Shown one piece after another: positions 39,441 through 48,621 of a DNA stretch of 64,000 nucleotides. Made by a program: the position numbers and the translations under genes. The stretch comes from Stenotrophomonas sp. SY1. GTDB taxonomy: Bacteria > Pseudomonadota > Gammaproteobacteria > Xanthomonadales > Xanthomonadaceae. Under the pieces are notes generated by a model. That model was not told the DNA's origin. It did not search any database and worked only from the letters and a program-made list of their open reading frames with translations. Position 1 is the stretch's first letter. Every line of letters begins with the position of its first letter. The stretch spans positions 2,523,543-2,587,542 of the forward strand of contig NZ_JAJOYR010000001.1 in the NCBI RefSeq assembly GCF_021202945.1, given 5' to 3'.

Positions 39441-41261
39441 TTACTTGCCCTTGCTGGCAATCCAGCCGTTGATCTTCTCGTCCAGCACATCCAGCGGCAC
39501 CGAGCCGTCCTTCAGCACTTCGGCGTGGAATTCACGGATGTCGAACTTGTCGCCCAGCTTCTCCTGCGCACGCTTGCGCAGCTCCTGGATCTTCAGCTCA
39601 CCGGTCTTGTAGGCCAGTGCCTGTCCCGGCCAGGCGATGTAACGCTCGGCTTCGGCAATGGCATCAGGCTCGCTCACCGAGGAGTTGGCGAACATGTAGT
39701 CCAGCACCTGCTGGCGGCTCCAGCCCTTGGAATGCAGGCCGGTATCGACCACCAGACGCACCGCACGCCATAGCTCGCCCTGCAGGCGACCGAAGTAGCT
39801 GTACGGGTCGGTGTACACGCCCAGATCCTTGCCCAGGCTTTCGGCGTACAGGCCCCAACCTTCAATGAACGCGGTCTCGCCACCGAAGCGACGGAACGCC
39901 GGCACACCCTTCAACTCCTGCTGCAGCGCCAGCTGGAAGTGATGGCCCGGAATGGCTTCGTGCAGGAACAGGTCCTCCGCGTCCCAGGTCTTGCGGGTCG
40001 GCAGGTCGTAGGTGTTGACATAGAAGATGCCAGGGCGGGTGCCATCTTCGCTCGGGGTCATATATGAACCGCCGGCTGCGGACTTGGCACGGAACGCTTC
40101 CACCGGACGGATCTCAAAACCGGCCTTGGGAGTCAGTGAGAACAGCTTGCCGACGCTGGCGTTGACCTTGGTTTCCAGCCCACGGTAATGCTCCAGCAGC
40201 TCCGGTTCGGACTTGAACTCGAACTGCTTGTCGTTCTGCATGAACTTGAAGAAATCCTGCAGCGAACCCTTGAAGCCCACCTGCTCCATCACCGTGCGGA
40301 TCTCGCCGTGGATGCGCTCCACTTCCTTCAGGCCGATCTCATGGATCTGCTCCGGGGTCTGCGCGGTGGTGGTGCTTTCCTTGGCGTTGAAGGCGTACCA
40401 CGCCTTGCCGTCCGGCAGCGAATCCAGGCCGAACGTGTCGCGTGTGGCCGGCAGGTACTCGTCGGCAATGAAGTCACGCTGCTTCTTGATCGACGGCAGC
40501 AGCTGCTCGGCGATCAGTGCACGATAGGCCGCGGTCAGGCGATCCTTGTCGGCCTGCGGAAAATCAGCCGGCATCGCCTTGATCGGGCCCCAGAACTGGC
40601 TGTCCTCGGCCTTGGCCGCCAGGATCTCGTCGAACTGCGGCACCACCTTTTCCATCAGCACGCGCGGCTGCACCACGCCGGCCTTCATGCCTTCACGCAT
40701 GTTGGCGATCTCGGTATCCACCAGCACCGGGATGCGCCCGGCACGTGCCAGCCAATTGTCGTAGTCCTTCACCGTCTTGAACGGCTGCGCCACCTGGCCC
40801 GAGCCCAGCATCACCGCGTAGCTCACGGTCGAGGCCATCTGGTTGACCGGCATCATCCAGTTGGGGAACTTCTCCCCTTCCAGCGCCTGCTTCTGTTCCT
40901 CGACGAAGATGCGATAGCTCAGCAAGTCCTGACCGCTCAGACCGGCGTCACCGATCTTTTCCACCTTGCCCAGCCATTCGGTGGCGAAGTCGTGGCTCTG
41001 CTTGCGGAATTCGGCCGAGCCGAAGTCCGGCAGCTGGTCGTTGTAACGGTTGTCGCCCTGGAAAGTGGCCTGCAACGGGTTCAGCTTGAGCACGCCCTCC
41101 CAATAGTCGGCGTACAGCTGGTTCAGCTGCGCGGCCTTGTCGGCCTGGGGCGCCTGGCCCGTCGTCGCATCGGCGCCGTTCGGCTGCGAGGACGGCGAAC
41201 AGGCGGTCAGCACGGTGGCCAGAGACAACGAAACGGCAAATGCCAGCGGACGAAGCGTCAT
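39441..41261 (-). CDS. DUF885 family lipoprotein, probable metallopeptidase
   Basis: A 606-aa exported protein. The signal peptide ends in the lipobox VLTAC, so it should be a lipoprotein. The C-terminal half carries LHEAIPGHHFQLALQQ and ETAFIEGWGLYAESLG, which together form the HExxxGH...E zinc site seen in DUF885 proteins. These are thought to be carboxypeptidase- or M3-like peptidases. Substrate unknown. It is a single gene with the usual length of the family. The ATG at 41261 is directly before the basic signal-peptide start MTLRPLAFAV. Confidence 0.92.
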   Translation of the reverse strand: MTLRPLAFAVSLSLATVLTACSPSSQPNGADATTGQAPQADKAAQLNQLYADYWEGVLKLNPLQATFQGDNRYNDQLPDFGSAEFRKQSHDFATEWLGKVEKIGDAGLSGQDLLSYRIFVEEQKQALEGEKFPNWMMPVNQMASTVSYAVMLGSGQVAQPFKTVKDYDNWLARAGRIPVLVDTEIANMREGMKAGVVQPRVLMEKVVPQFDEILAAKAEDSQFWGPIKAMPADFPQADKDRLTAAYRALIAEQLLPSIKKQRDFIADEYLPATRDTFGLDSLPDGKAWYAFNAKESTTTAQTPEQIHEIGLKEVERIHGEIRTVMEQVGFKGSLQDFFKFMQNDKQFEFKSEPELLEHYRGLETKVNASVGKLFSLTPKAGFEIRPVEAFRAKSAAGGSYMTPSEDGTRPGIFYVNTYDLPTRKTWDAEDLFLHEAIPGHHFQLALQQELKGVPAFRRFGGETAFIEGWGLYAESLGKDLGVYTDPYSYFGRLQGELWRAVRLVVDTGLHSKGWSRQQVLDYMFANSSVSEPDAIAEAERYIAWPGQALAYKTGELKIQELRKRAQEKLGDKFDIREFHAEVLKDGSVPLDVLDEKINGWIASKGK

Positions 41262-41487
41262 GGGCGGGTTTCCAGGTGAGGAGTTCGAGCCTCGCAGACT
41301 CCGGGCAAGCGGTGCCAGGAAAAAGGGCCAAAGGTCATTAAACCGGGCCGCCGTCGCAGGCTGTTCGGTAAACCGTCATAATTCGCCCCCGTCCGCATCC
41401 GCCCGCTCGGGCAGCTGCCTCCCCCGCTTTCCGGCCCCGCCCGGTGCCCCCGGCACCTGCGCCGCGCCCTCTGCCGTTGCTGTTTCT

Positions 41488-42756
41488 ATGACTAATTCAC
41501 GCCGCCCGCTGGGCTTCTGGTCCGCCACTGCCCTGGTCGTGGGCAGCATGATCGGCTCGGGCACGTTCCTGCTGCCGGCCACGCTGGCACCTTATGGTGC
41601 CGCCACCCTGATCGGCTGGGGCATCACCCTGTGCGGCGCGCTGCTGCTGGCCATCACCTTCGCCCAGCTGGCAAAACGCTGGCCACAGACCGGCGGCCCG
41701 TATGTGTTCGCCCGCAACGCCTTTGGCGAGCTGCCCGGCTTCATGGTGGCCTGGAGTTACTGGATCTCGATGTGGTGTGCCATCGCCGCGATCGCGGTGG
41801 CCTTTGCCGGCAGCATCGGCGCCATTTTCCCCTCGCTGACCGCCACCCCGGTACGCGCCGCGGCCTGTGGCTTGGTTGCGCTGTGGCTGTGTGCCGGTGT
41901 GAACCTGCTCGGCGTGCGCGAAGCCGGACGCCTGCAGTTGCTGACCACCGTATTGAAAGTGGTGCCGCTGCTGCTGTTCGGACTGGTCGCACTGTGGTTC
42001 ATCGACACCAGCCACTACGTGCCATTCAACCCCAGCGGTGAAAGCCTGGGCAGCGTGGCCGGCGCCACCGTGGCGCTGACGCTGTGGGCGATGATCGGAC
42101 TGGAAGCGGCCACGGTTCCGGCCGAATCGGTGGACGACGCGCCACGCACCGTGGCCCGGGCCACGGTCACCGGCACGGCCATCGCCGGTGTCGCCACGGT
42201 CTTGGCCTGCACCACCGTGCTGGGCCTGCTGCCAGCCGATGTGCTGGCCAATTCCGGCGCGCCGATGGCCGATGCTGCCGCAGCGCTGTGGGGCCCGACC
42301 GCAGGCAAGCTGCTGGCGGTAGTGATGGCCATTTCCTGCGTTGGCGCACTCAACGGCTGGACCCTGCTGTCGGCGCAATTGCCGATGGCCGCCGCACGCG
42401 ACCACGTCCTGCCGCGCGCCTTCGCCCATGAGAACAAGCGCGGCGCTCCCGCCTTTGGCGTCATCGTCAGCTGCCTGCTGGCCACCGTATTGGTGATCTG
42501 CAACTACAACCGCTCGCTGGTGGACCTGTTCAAGTTCTCGGTGCTGCTGTCCACCGCCGCCACCCTGCTGCCCTATGTGGCCGGCGCAGCGGCCTGGCTG
42601 TGGCGTGGCAGCGGTGCCGCTTCGCGCACCGCCGCCGCCGGCGCGCTGGCTTTCAGCCTCTACGCGGTGGGCGGGATCGGCAGCGAAGCGCTGTTGTGGG
42701 GCGTGGCGCTGATCATCGGCGGTTTGCCGATCTATTTCTGGCTGCGCCGCCGCTGA
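41488..42756 (+). CDS. APC-family transporter, AdiC/arginine-agmatine antiporter-like
   Basis: A 422-aa permease with about twelve helices. Helix 1 reads VVGSMIGSGTFLLPATLAPYG, the APC substrate-binding GSG motif, and the compact size (422 aa) and WSYWISMWCAIAAIAVAF region resemble AdiC/PotE-type antiporters. It is unlike the tandem pair at 31-34 kb, which belongs to another APC branch. No decarboxylase gene is adjacent, so an acid-resistance role is not supported. The ATG at 41488 gives the usual short N-terminus. The first 117 codons of the longer frame are not coding. Confidence 0.9.
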   Translation: MTNSRRPLGFWSATALVVGSMIGSGTFLLPATLAPYGAATLIGWGITLCGALLLAITFAQLAKRWPQTGGPYVFARNAFGELPGFMVAWSYWISMWCAIAAIAVAFAGSIGAIFPSLTATPVRAAACGLVALWLCAGVNLLGVREAGRLQLLTTVLKVVPLLLFGLVALWFIDTSHYVPFNPSGESLGSVAGATVALTLWAMIGLEAATVPAESVDDAPRTVARATVTGTAIAGVATVLACTTVLGLLPADVLANSGAPMADAAAALWGPTAGKLLAVVMAISCVGALNGWTLLSAQLPMAAARDHVLPRAFAHENKRGAPAFGVIVSCLLATVLVICNYNRSLVDLFKFSVLLSTAATLLPYVAGAAAWLWRGSGAASRTAAAGALAFSLYAVGGIGSEALLWGVALIIGGLPIYFWLRRR

Positions 42757-42869
42757 GCGGTCGCGCAGATCCGTAGCGGCAACTTCCGCCGGGGCGCACG
42801 CCCGGCAACGCTCCGTAAGCCGGAAAGATGCTCGTTGACCTCACCCGAGGCGGCCGTTTGTTGCGCCGC

Positions 42870-43208
42870 CTAACAGGGCGGCAGGCGTTTGAACGCGGCC
42901 GCGACCATCCAGCGGCTGCTCGCACGGGCCACCCACAAGGCGGCGATCAAGGCAGGAATGAAAGTGATCCATGGCAGCACGGTGATATCGCCGACCACCA
43001 GGGATGGGCCAAACATCACCAACCAGAAACACAGCAACGCCAGCGAACAGCTGGTCACGATACCGAGCAGGGCGACCCACATCGCCCTGCCCCTGCCAAG
43101 CCGGCGCTGCTCCAGTGCCGCCCGCCTGCGCAGGTTTGCCGATTCAAACGGCAACAGCAGCAACACCACGGCGGCACCCATCAGGCTCAACCCCACCCAA
43201 GCATCCAT
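42870..43208 (-). CDS. Small membrane protein of unknown function
   Basis: A 112-aa protein with three predicted helices (VGLSLMGAAVVLLLLPFE, LLGIVTSCSLALLCFWLVMF, LPWITFIPALIAALWVA). I do not recognise the family. It is the last gene of a leftward three-gene set (44263 to 42870) with short gaps. Base composition and codon use look like the neighbours. Confidence 0.75.
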   Translation of the reverse strand: MDAWVGLSLMGAAVVLLLLPFESANLRRRAALEQRRLGRGRAMWVALLGIVTSCSLALLCFWLVMFGPSLVVGDITVLPWITFIPALIAALWVARASSRWMVAAAFKRLPPC

Positions 43209-43261
43209 CGGGTTTCTCTCTCATCCAACCTGATCGCAATCCGTGTTGCGAACGCAAACCC

Positions 43262-43552
43262 TCAGCTGGTACGCGACCTGCCACGCAGCCAGAGCACGCC
43301 CCAACCCATTGCCGCGCCCGCCAGCGCACCATAGACAAGGCCGCCACCCAGCTGCTGGTCCAGCCAATACGCAGCCACCGCCCCGACGCCTGTGCCTGCC
43401 AAAGCAAACCAGGCAACTTGCCGCTTCCGATGCAGCCACTGCGCCTGAGCGGCCCGCCGGCGACGGATGTCTTCCCGCGCCTCCGTCCTCGGCTCCAGCA
43501 TCGCCCGGGCGATTGCATCGGCTTGCGTCTTCTCCATTTGTGTTCTTTCCAT
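43262..43552 (-). CDS. Small membrane protein of unknown function
   Basis: A 96-aa protein. The N-terminal half is charged and helical (AREDIRRRRAAQAQWLHRKR), followed by two short helices (WFALAGTGVGAVAAYWL, GGLVYGALAGAAMGWGVLWL). Start at 43552 or at 43537 (MEKTQ). It lies 21 nt after the secreted-protein gene and 53 nt before the next small membrane protein, so the three are probably cotranscribed. Function unknown. Confidence 0.75.
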   Translation of the reverse strand: MERTQMEKTQADAIARAMLEPRTEAREDIRRRRAAQAQWLHRKRQVAWFALAGTGVGAVAAYWLDQQLGGGLVYGALAGAAMGWGVLWLRGRSRTS

Positions 43553-43573
43553 CGTCCTGTCAGTGGATTGCCA

Positions 43574-44263
43574 TCAACGCTGTTTGAGATCCCGCTCCGG
43601 GGCCATTACATGGACCACCTTGCCCGCCGCATCGAGGAACTCGATCGCGCCATAGCCTTCCCCGGTTACCGTCATCCGCACGCGCGGCTGGTTGCCGGCA
43701 TCGGCCAGCGCGATGGCCGGGGTGCCGTCGGCGGCGACACTCAACTTTATCCGGGTCGGTGATTCCACGCTCGGTACCAGCCGGTTGCCCAGCGCAGGCT
43801 CGCGGATCAACGGTGGCGCCTGGTTGATGACGAACATCACCGAGCCATCCGGTGATACCCGCCAGCCCGCCGCATCCATTGCCGGATGGTCCAGCGCCAG
43901 TACCGCTGCCGTACCGGCAGGCGTGTCGGCCACGCCGAAGCCGCCGCGCTCGCTGCCCTTGGCGTCGTAGAGGATCATGCCTGCCACGTCGAATGCGCGC
44001 TTGTACTGAAGCCCGTCGATGATCGGCGGCGTGTTGGCCGAGAGCGTCATGCGGATGGTGCCGTCGTCACCGACGATATCGATGCGCTTTGCGGTGATCC
44101 GTTCGTGATCAACCGTATCCACGCGCAGCTGCGGCGACTCGTCGCTGATGATCTTCTGCAAGGTGGCCAGTGACGGGCGCTTGGGCTCAGCTGCCGCCAG
44201 CGGTGCAACGGCCAGCAGCGCGGCAACAAGCGTGCAACCGCGATCGAACGAACGCTTCTTCAT
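43574..44263 (-). CDS. Secreted protein of unknown function
   Basis: A 229-aa protein with a signal peptide (MKKRSFDRGCTLVAALLAVAPLAAA). The mature part is built of repeated beta-strand units (IDIVGDDGTIRMTLS, ILYDAKGSERGGFGV, IALADAGNQPRVRMTV, IEFLDAAGKVVHVM), each of the form strand-DxxGxxR-strand, like a small beta-propeller or beta-helix. It carries no catalytic motif that I recognise. The start at 44263 was chosen from the signal peptide. It is first in the leftward set with two small membrane proteins. Confidence 0.8.
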   Translation of the reverse strand: MKKRSFDRGCTLVAALLAVAPLAAAEPKRPSLATLQKIISDESPQLRVDTVDHERITAKRIDIVGDDGTIRMTLSANTPPIIDGLQYKRAFDVAGMILYDAKGSERGGFGVADTPAGTAAVLALDHPAMDAAGWRVSPDGSVMFVINQAPPLIREPALGNRLVPSVESPTRIKLSVAADGTPAIALADAGNQPRVRMTVTGEGYGAIEFLDAAGKVVHVMAPERDLKQR

Positions 44264-44533
44264 CAATATGTCCCCGGCATGGATACCGCCCTGTGATCGG
44301 ATGCAATCGGCCGCTTCGCAGCCTCTGACAACGCTGCGGCAATGATAGGAACAACGACGTTCGGCGGAAGGGGGTGTGTTGGCAGTTCTGGCCAGCCAAG
44401 GCAAGGACAACACCATGCTGCAACGCACTAGATCACGATGACCCGCCTCTAGCGCGGCCTGTGCTATGGATGACGCCGGGCAAAACACTGACCCGCCACA
44501 GGCCGGTCGCCCTTCGACACAGGGAGAACTGCG

Positions 44534-45013
44534 ATGACCCGCAAGAACACAATCTGCCTCTGGTACGACGGCACCGCGCTGGACGCAGCAACCTTCTACG
44601 CCGCCACCTTTCCCGACAGCAGGGTGGAAGCCGTGCACCGCGCGCCTGGGGATTATCCGGCCGGCAAACAAGGCGATGTGCTGACCGTTGATTTCACCCT
44701 GATGGGCGTTCCCTGCCTGGGTTTGAACGGTGGCGCGGCGTTCAGACACAGCGAAGCGTTTTCGTTCCAGGTGGCCACCGACGATCAAATCGAAACCGAC
44801 CGTCTGTGGCACGCGATCATCGACAATGGCGGCCAGGAAAGCGCCTGTGGCTGGTGCAAGGACAAGTGGGGCCTGTCCTGGCAGATCACCCCTCGTGCGC
44901 TGACTGCTGCGATCACCGACCCGGACCCGGCAGCGGCCAAACGCGCGTTCGAGGCAATGATGCAGATGACCAAGATCGACATCGCGGTGATCGAGGCGGC
45001 GCGGCGCGGCTGA
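44534..45013 (+). CDS. VOC superfamily protein (PhnB-like)
   Basis: A 159-aa protein of the PhnB / 3-demethylubiquinone methyltransferase-like VOC type: WYDGTALDAATFYAATFPDS, GDVLTVDFTLMGVPCLGLNGG, and CGWCKDKWGLSWQITP near the C-terminus. The name of this Pfam group is historical and does not mean ubiquinone methylation. No function can be assigned. GGGAGA just before the ATG at 44534 is a good ribosome binding site. It precedes the cm-ubiT gene but is separated by the FNR-like promoter region. Confidence 0.88.
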   Translation: MTRKNTICLWYDGTALDAATFYAATFPDSRVEAVHRAPGDYPAGKQGDVLTVDFTLMGVPCLGLNGGAAFRHSEAFSFQVATDDQIETDRLWHAIIDNGGQESACGWCKDKWGLSWQITPRALTAAITDPDPAAAKRAFEAMMQMTKIDIAVIEAARRG

Positions 45014-45146
45014 GTCCGGCCCTGCTCCGGCTCTGAACGCAACCGCCGCCTCTTGAGCGGCATGTCGCCTGGGGTGGGTGTTCCTGCCCGCTGGCGCATG
45101 CAGCACCACGGGCTATGTCGTACCAGCGGAACAGACATGCACTGAC

Positions 45147-45188
45147 TTGATCTGAGTCAAGTGCATCGCAACGGCCTCTGCCTAGGAT
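45147..45188 (+). promoter_or_regulatory. FNR/ANR-type class II promoter of the cm-ubiT-nadA-nadB operon
   Basis: TTGAT-CTGA-GTCAA (45147-45160) matches the FNR/ANR consensus TTGAT-N4-ATCAA at 9 of 10 positions. A -10 like TAGGAT lies at 45183-45188, so the predicted start near 45195 is about 41.5 nt from the dyad centre, the classic activating position. The 256-nt gap after the VOC gene contains this promoter and the short leader. Confidence 0.75.
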
Positions 45189-45269
45189 GCGCAATGTCGC
45201 TCATCCGCAGGCCGTCTGCATGACCACCGCCCCCATCGCACCTTCCGTCCACCCGCCGGTCCGCTCCCT

Positions 45270-46112
45270 GTGCACGCCGACCCGCTGAACCAGTGGATGC
45301 TGTCCGGCACCCGTCATGCCATCGACTGGGTCGATGACGGGATGGTGCGTCTGCTTTTCCGGCGCCAGCAGCTGGCCAGCATCGCCGGCCGTATCAAACG
45401 CCATGCCGGCATCCCACAGTCCGATCCCGATCGCGAGTCCGGTGTTCAACGGCGCGCGCGTCATCTCGCGTTACGCCGCGGCTTGTCCACCGACAGCGTC
45501 GCCAGACTGATGGCCTTGCTCATCGAAGAGGCGCATCGCCAGCAGAGCGCGATGAAGCCCGACTCCTCCCACTTCGCAGGCCCCAGCATGCCTTCCTCTC
45601 CCGAGCGTGACCGGCGTTTTCCACTGTGGCGATTGCTGCCCCCTCCGCAACGCTGGCGCCCGCTGGTATCGCGCCTGCCCACACCACTGCAGCAGGCACT
45701 CGCACTACGCCTGCTCGCACCGGCCATTGCTTCATCGCAGGCCATGCAGACATTGCAGCCGATCAGGGGGCGTCGTTTGGGTATCCGCGTCGATGACCTG
45801 GGCCTTGAATGGGTGTTCGAACTGCATGAGCGTGGCCTGCAACTGAGCCGTGCACCGGCCGAGGCCACGGTCAGCGGCAGCTTCACTGACCTGCTGCGGC
45901 TGGCCAGCCGGTTGGAGGACGCGGACACGTTGTTCTTCCAGCGCAAGCTGACATTGACCGGCGATACCGAACTCGGCCTGACCCTGCGCAACCTGCTGGA
46001 CCGGTTGCCATGGGAATCGCTGCCGTTGGGACAACGCATCCTGCTGCAGCGCGGTGCGCGGCTGGCGTGCCGTGCGCGGCAGGCGTATCGGGACGCACAG
46101 GGGGCGGCGTGA
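45270..46112 (+). CDS. Chorismate mutase (AroQ)-UbiT fusion protein
   Basis: A 280-aa protein from a GTG start. Residues 6-95 are a type II chorismate mutase domain. Against E. coli AroQ the active-site residues line up without gaps (offset +4): Arg15, Arg32, Lys43, Asp52, Arg55, Glu56 and Gln92. Residues about 115-275 are an SCP2 domain (PLVSRLPTPLQQALALRLL, then a beta/alpha lipid-binding unit), as in UbiT, the lipid carrier of O2-independent ubiquinone synthesis. UbiU and UbiV genes lie 2.5 kb downstream. E. coli UbiT has no mutase part. Start uncertain: a 22-codon frame (45220-45288) overlaps it. nadA overlaps the stop as GTGA. Confidence 0.88.
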   Translation: MHADPLNQWMLSGTRHAIDWVDDGMVRLLFRRQQLASIAGRIKRHAGIPQSDPDRESGVQRRARHLALRRGLSTDSVARLMALLIEEAHRQQSAMKPDSSHFAGPSMPSSPERDRRFPLWRLLPPPQRWRPLVSRLPTPLQQALALRLLAPAIASSQAMQTLQPIRGRRLGIRVDDLGLEWVFELHERGLQLSRAPAEATVSGSFTDLLRLASRLEDADTLFFQRKLTLTGDTELGLTLRNLLDRLPWESLPLGQRILLQRGARLACRARQAYRDAQGAA

Positions 46113-47128
46113 ACGCGCAGGAGTTCCGCCCCGCATGGTCGCCGGACCTGGAAGAGCGTTACAGCGCACGAATCGCACGCGCAGGCAACGCAGTCCCGTG
46201 CCTGGAATGGCCGCTGCATCTGCCCTGGATAGACGCCATCGAACGCCTCAAGCGTCATCGCAACGCAATCATCATGGCGCACAGCTACCAGTCGCCGGAG
46301 ATCTTCCACGGCGTGGCCGACATCACCGGCGATTCGCTGGCCCTTGCCCAGGCCGCCGCCGATTGCGACGCCGAGGTGATCGTGTTGTGCGGCGTCCACT
46401 TCATGGCTGAAACCGCGAAGATCCTCGCCCCGGACCGCACCGTGCTGATCCCGGACCCTGAAGCAGGCTGTTCGCTTGCCGCATCCATCACCGCCGAGGA
46501 TGTGCGTTACCTGCGTGCGCTCCACCATGGCGCCCCGGTGGTCAGCTATGTCAACACGAGCGCGGCGGTGAAGGCCGAATCCGATGCCTGCTGTACATCG
46601 GCCAATGCGTTGCAGGTGGTCGAAGCGATGGGAGCGGACAAGGTGATCTTCCTGCCTGACCAGTACCTGGGCCAGCATGTCGCATCACGCACCGCTGTGG
46701 AGCTGGTGCTGTGGGATGGCCGCTGCGAAGTCCATGAGCAGTTCACCGCACAGCAGGTCCGGCACACGCGCGAGCAGTTCGATGCGCTCGTCGTGGCCCA
46801 TCCCGAATGCTCGCCGGAGGTGTTGGCCGAAGCAGACTTCGTGGGCTCCACCACGGCAATGGGAAACTGGTTGAAAGAAAAGCAGCCGCCACGTGTTGCG
46901 CTGGTCACCGAGTGCTCGATGGCCGACAACCTGCGCAGCCAGTTCCCGCAGATCGAGATCATCAAACCCTGCAATCTTTGCCCGCACATGAAGCGGATCA
47001 CCCTGCCCAACATCCACGCCTGCCTGGCCGACCTCCGGCATCCGGTGCAGGTTCCCGGACGCGTGGCCGCGCGGGCACGCAATTCGCTGCAACGGATGCT
47101 GGCCATCGGGCGCCGGGATGCGGTGTGA
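46109..47128 (+). CDS. nadA: Quinolinate synthase
   Basis: A 339-aa [4Fe-4S] enzyme that condenses iminoaspartate with dihydroxyacetone phosphate to quinolinate in NAD synthesis. Visible landmarks are IIMAHSYQSPEIFHGVAD, VLCGVHFMAETAKIL, VSYVNTSAAVKAESDACCTSANA (in parts), FLPDQYLG and the C-terminal CNLCPHMKRITL. These contain the three cluster Cys positions. The GTG start overlaps the cm-ubiT stop and the stop overlaps nadB, so the three are translated as a coupled set. Its placement between ubi genes under an FNR-like promoter is unusual. Confidence 0.96.
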   Translation: MNAQEFRPAWSPDLEERYSARIARAGNAVPCLEWPLHLPWIDAIERLKRHRNAIIMAHSYQSPEIFHGVADITGDSLALAQAAADCDAEVIVLCGVHFMAETAKILAPDRTVLIPDPEAGCSLAASITAEDVRYLRALHHGAPVVSYVNTSAAVKAESDACCTSANALQVVEAMGADKVIFLPDQYLGQHVASRTAVELVLWDGRCEVHEQFTAQQVRHTREQFDALVVAHPECSPEVLAEADFVGSTTAMGNWLKEKQPPRVALVTECSMADNLRSQFPQIEIIKPCNLCPHMKRITLPNIHACLADLRHPVQVPGRVAARARNSLQRMLAIGRRDAV

Positions 47129-48567
47129 GCGGTGACGCCGCGCCATTGGTGGTCGTGGGCTGTGGTGTCGCCGGACTGGCGACCGCCCTGTCTGCCGCAC
47201 CACGACCGGTACTGCTGGTCGGGCGTGCCGCCGATGGCGACGACGGCAGCACTGCATTGGCACAGGGTGGCATTGCCGCTGCGATGGCTAGTGGCGACAG
47301 CGCTCTGGCGCATGCGTGGGACACGCAGCAGGCCGGTGCCGGTTACAACCATCCAGCAGCGGTGCGTTACCTGACCGAAACTGCTGCTTCGGCGATCCAC
47401 TGGCTGCAGTTGCAGGGAGTCGGCTTCGACACGCAGCAGGGGCGATTGCAGCTCGGGCATGAAGGCGGCCATCACTGCGCCCGCATCGTCCACGCCGGAG
47501 GTGACGCAAGTGGTCGCGTGTTGCTGCACGCCTTGCAGGATGCCGCTCGGCGCAGCGCTCATATTCGTTGGCACCGGCCCGCAACACTGGAAGCGATGCT
47601 GTTGCGTCGCGGCCAGGTCGCTGGCGTAGGCCTGCGGGCCATCGGTACGCAGACGATCGAGCATTTGGACTGCGCCGAACTGGTACTGGCAACCGGGGGT
47701 TGCGGTGCGCTGTTCGCCGCCAGCACCAATCCCTCGGGTGCCGATGGCAATGGACTGGCATTGGCCCAGGCAGCCGGCGCGACTTTGCGTGACCTGGAAT
47801 TCATCCAGTTTCATCCAACTGCACTGGATGTGCGCAACTCTGGTCCGTTGCCGCTCATCACCGAAGCGCTGCGCGGCGCCGGCGCAACCCTGGTGGATAC
47901 TGACGGCGAGCGCATCATGCAGGGCCTGCACCCCGATGGCGAACTGGCGCCGCGCGACCACGTTGCGCGTCAGGTCTGGCAGCACCGGCAAGCGGGTCAC
48001 CAGGTCTGGCTGGATGCCACCTCGCTGCAGGGTGACTGGCTGCAACGCTTCCCGACCGTCGCCAACATCTGCAGACAACATGGCATCGATCCGCGCCGCC
48101 AACGCATGCCGGTAACTCCGGCCGCGCACTTCCACATGGGCGGCATCGCAGTGGACCTGGAGGGCCGCACGTCCCTGCCGGGCCTGTTGGCCGTGGGCGA
48201 AGTGGCCTGCAACCGGGTGCATGGCGCCAATAGGCTGGCGAGCAATTCGCTGCTGGAGGGCGTGGTGTTCGGACGTCGCCTGGGGCATCGGCTGTCGCGA
48301 ATGGCCCGCAGCCTGCCTGCGGCCGGCCCGGAACGCTGGGTGCAACGATCAGCCAACGCCGACGGAGATGCCCTCAACCAGTTGCGCTGTCTTGCGTGGC
48401 AATCGCTCGGCCCACTGCGTAGTCGTCATGGCATGCACATCGCCCTGCAGCAGATACAGCAGCAGCCTTCATCGGAAACATGGCAGTGCAGACTGATCGC
48501 CGCCATGCTGGAGGCCGCCCTGCAGCGCCGGCACAGCCTCGGCGCGCATTGCCTGCGCGCCGATTGA
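47125..48567 (+). CDS. nadB: L-aspartate oxidase
   Basis: A 480-aa flavoprotein of the succinate dehydrogenase/fumarate reductase family that makes iminoaspartate for NadA. It shows VVVGCGVAGLATALSA (FAD loop), STALAQGGIAAAM, EFIQFHPTAL, EALRGAGATLVD, RDHVARQVW, and TPAAHFHMGGIAVD with GEVACNRVHGANRLASNSLLEG. It is shorter than E. coli NadB (about 540) mainly in the C-terminal helical domain. In the family, fumarate can replace oxygen as acceptor, which fits anaerobic use. The GTG at 47125 overlaps the nadA stop. Confidence 0.95.
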   Translation: MSGDAAPLVVVGCGVAGLATALSAAPRPVLLVGRAADGDDGSTALAQGGIAAAMASGDSALAHAWDTQQAGAGYNHPAAVRYLTETAASAIHWLQLQGVGFDTQQGRLQLGHEGGHHCARIVHAGGDASGRVLLHALQDAARRSAHIRWHRPATLEAMLLRRGQVAGVGLRAIGTQTIEHLDCAELVLATGGCGALFAASTNPSGADGNGLALAQAAGATLRDLEFIQFHPTALDVRNSGPLPLITEALRGAGATLVDTDGERIMQGLHPDGELAPRDHVARQVWQHRQAGHQVWLDATSLQGDWLQRFPTVANICRQHGIDPRRQRMPVTPAAHFHMGGIAVDLEGRTSLPGLLAVGEVACNRVHGANRLASNSLLEGVVFGRRLGHRLSRMARSLPAAGPERWVQRSANADGDALNQLRCLAWQSLGPLRSRHGMHIALQQIQQQPSSETWQCRLIAAMLEAALQRRHSLGAHCLRAD

Positions 48568-48621
48568 CCCACCACGCCAACGCTTCCCCTCGCCGGCGCC
48601 ACGCGACGCCCGCTTCCCGCA

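Noticed and set aside
44534..45013. VOC protein as a ubiquinone methyltransferase acting with the ubi genes
   Set aside because: The family name is historical. The protein has no SAM-binding motif, and the FNR-like promoter separates it from the ubi operon.
46546..48345. A 599-codon open frame on the minus strand opposite nadA and nadB
   Set aside because: No recognisable domains, and nadA and nadB are coupled by GTGA overlaps on the plus strand.
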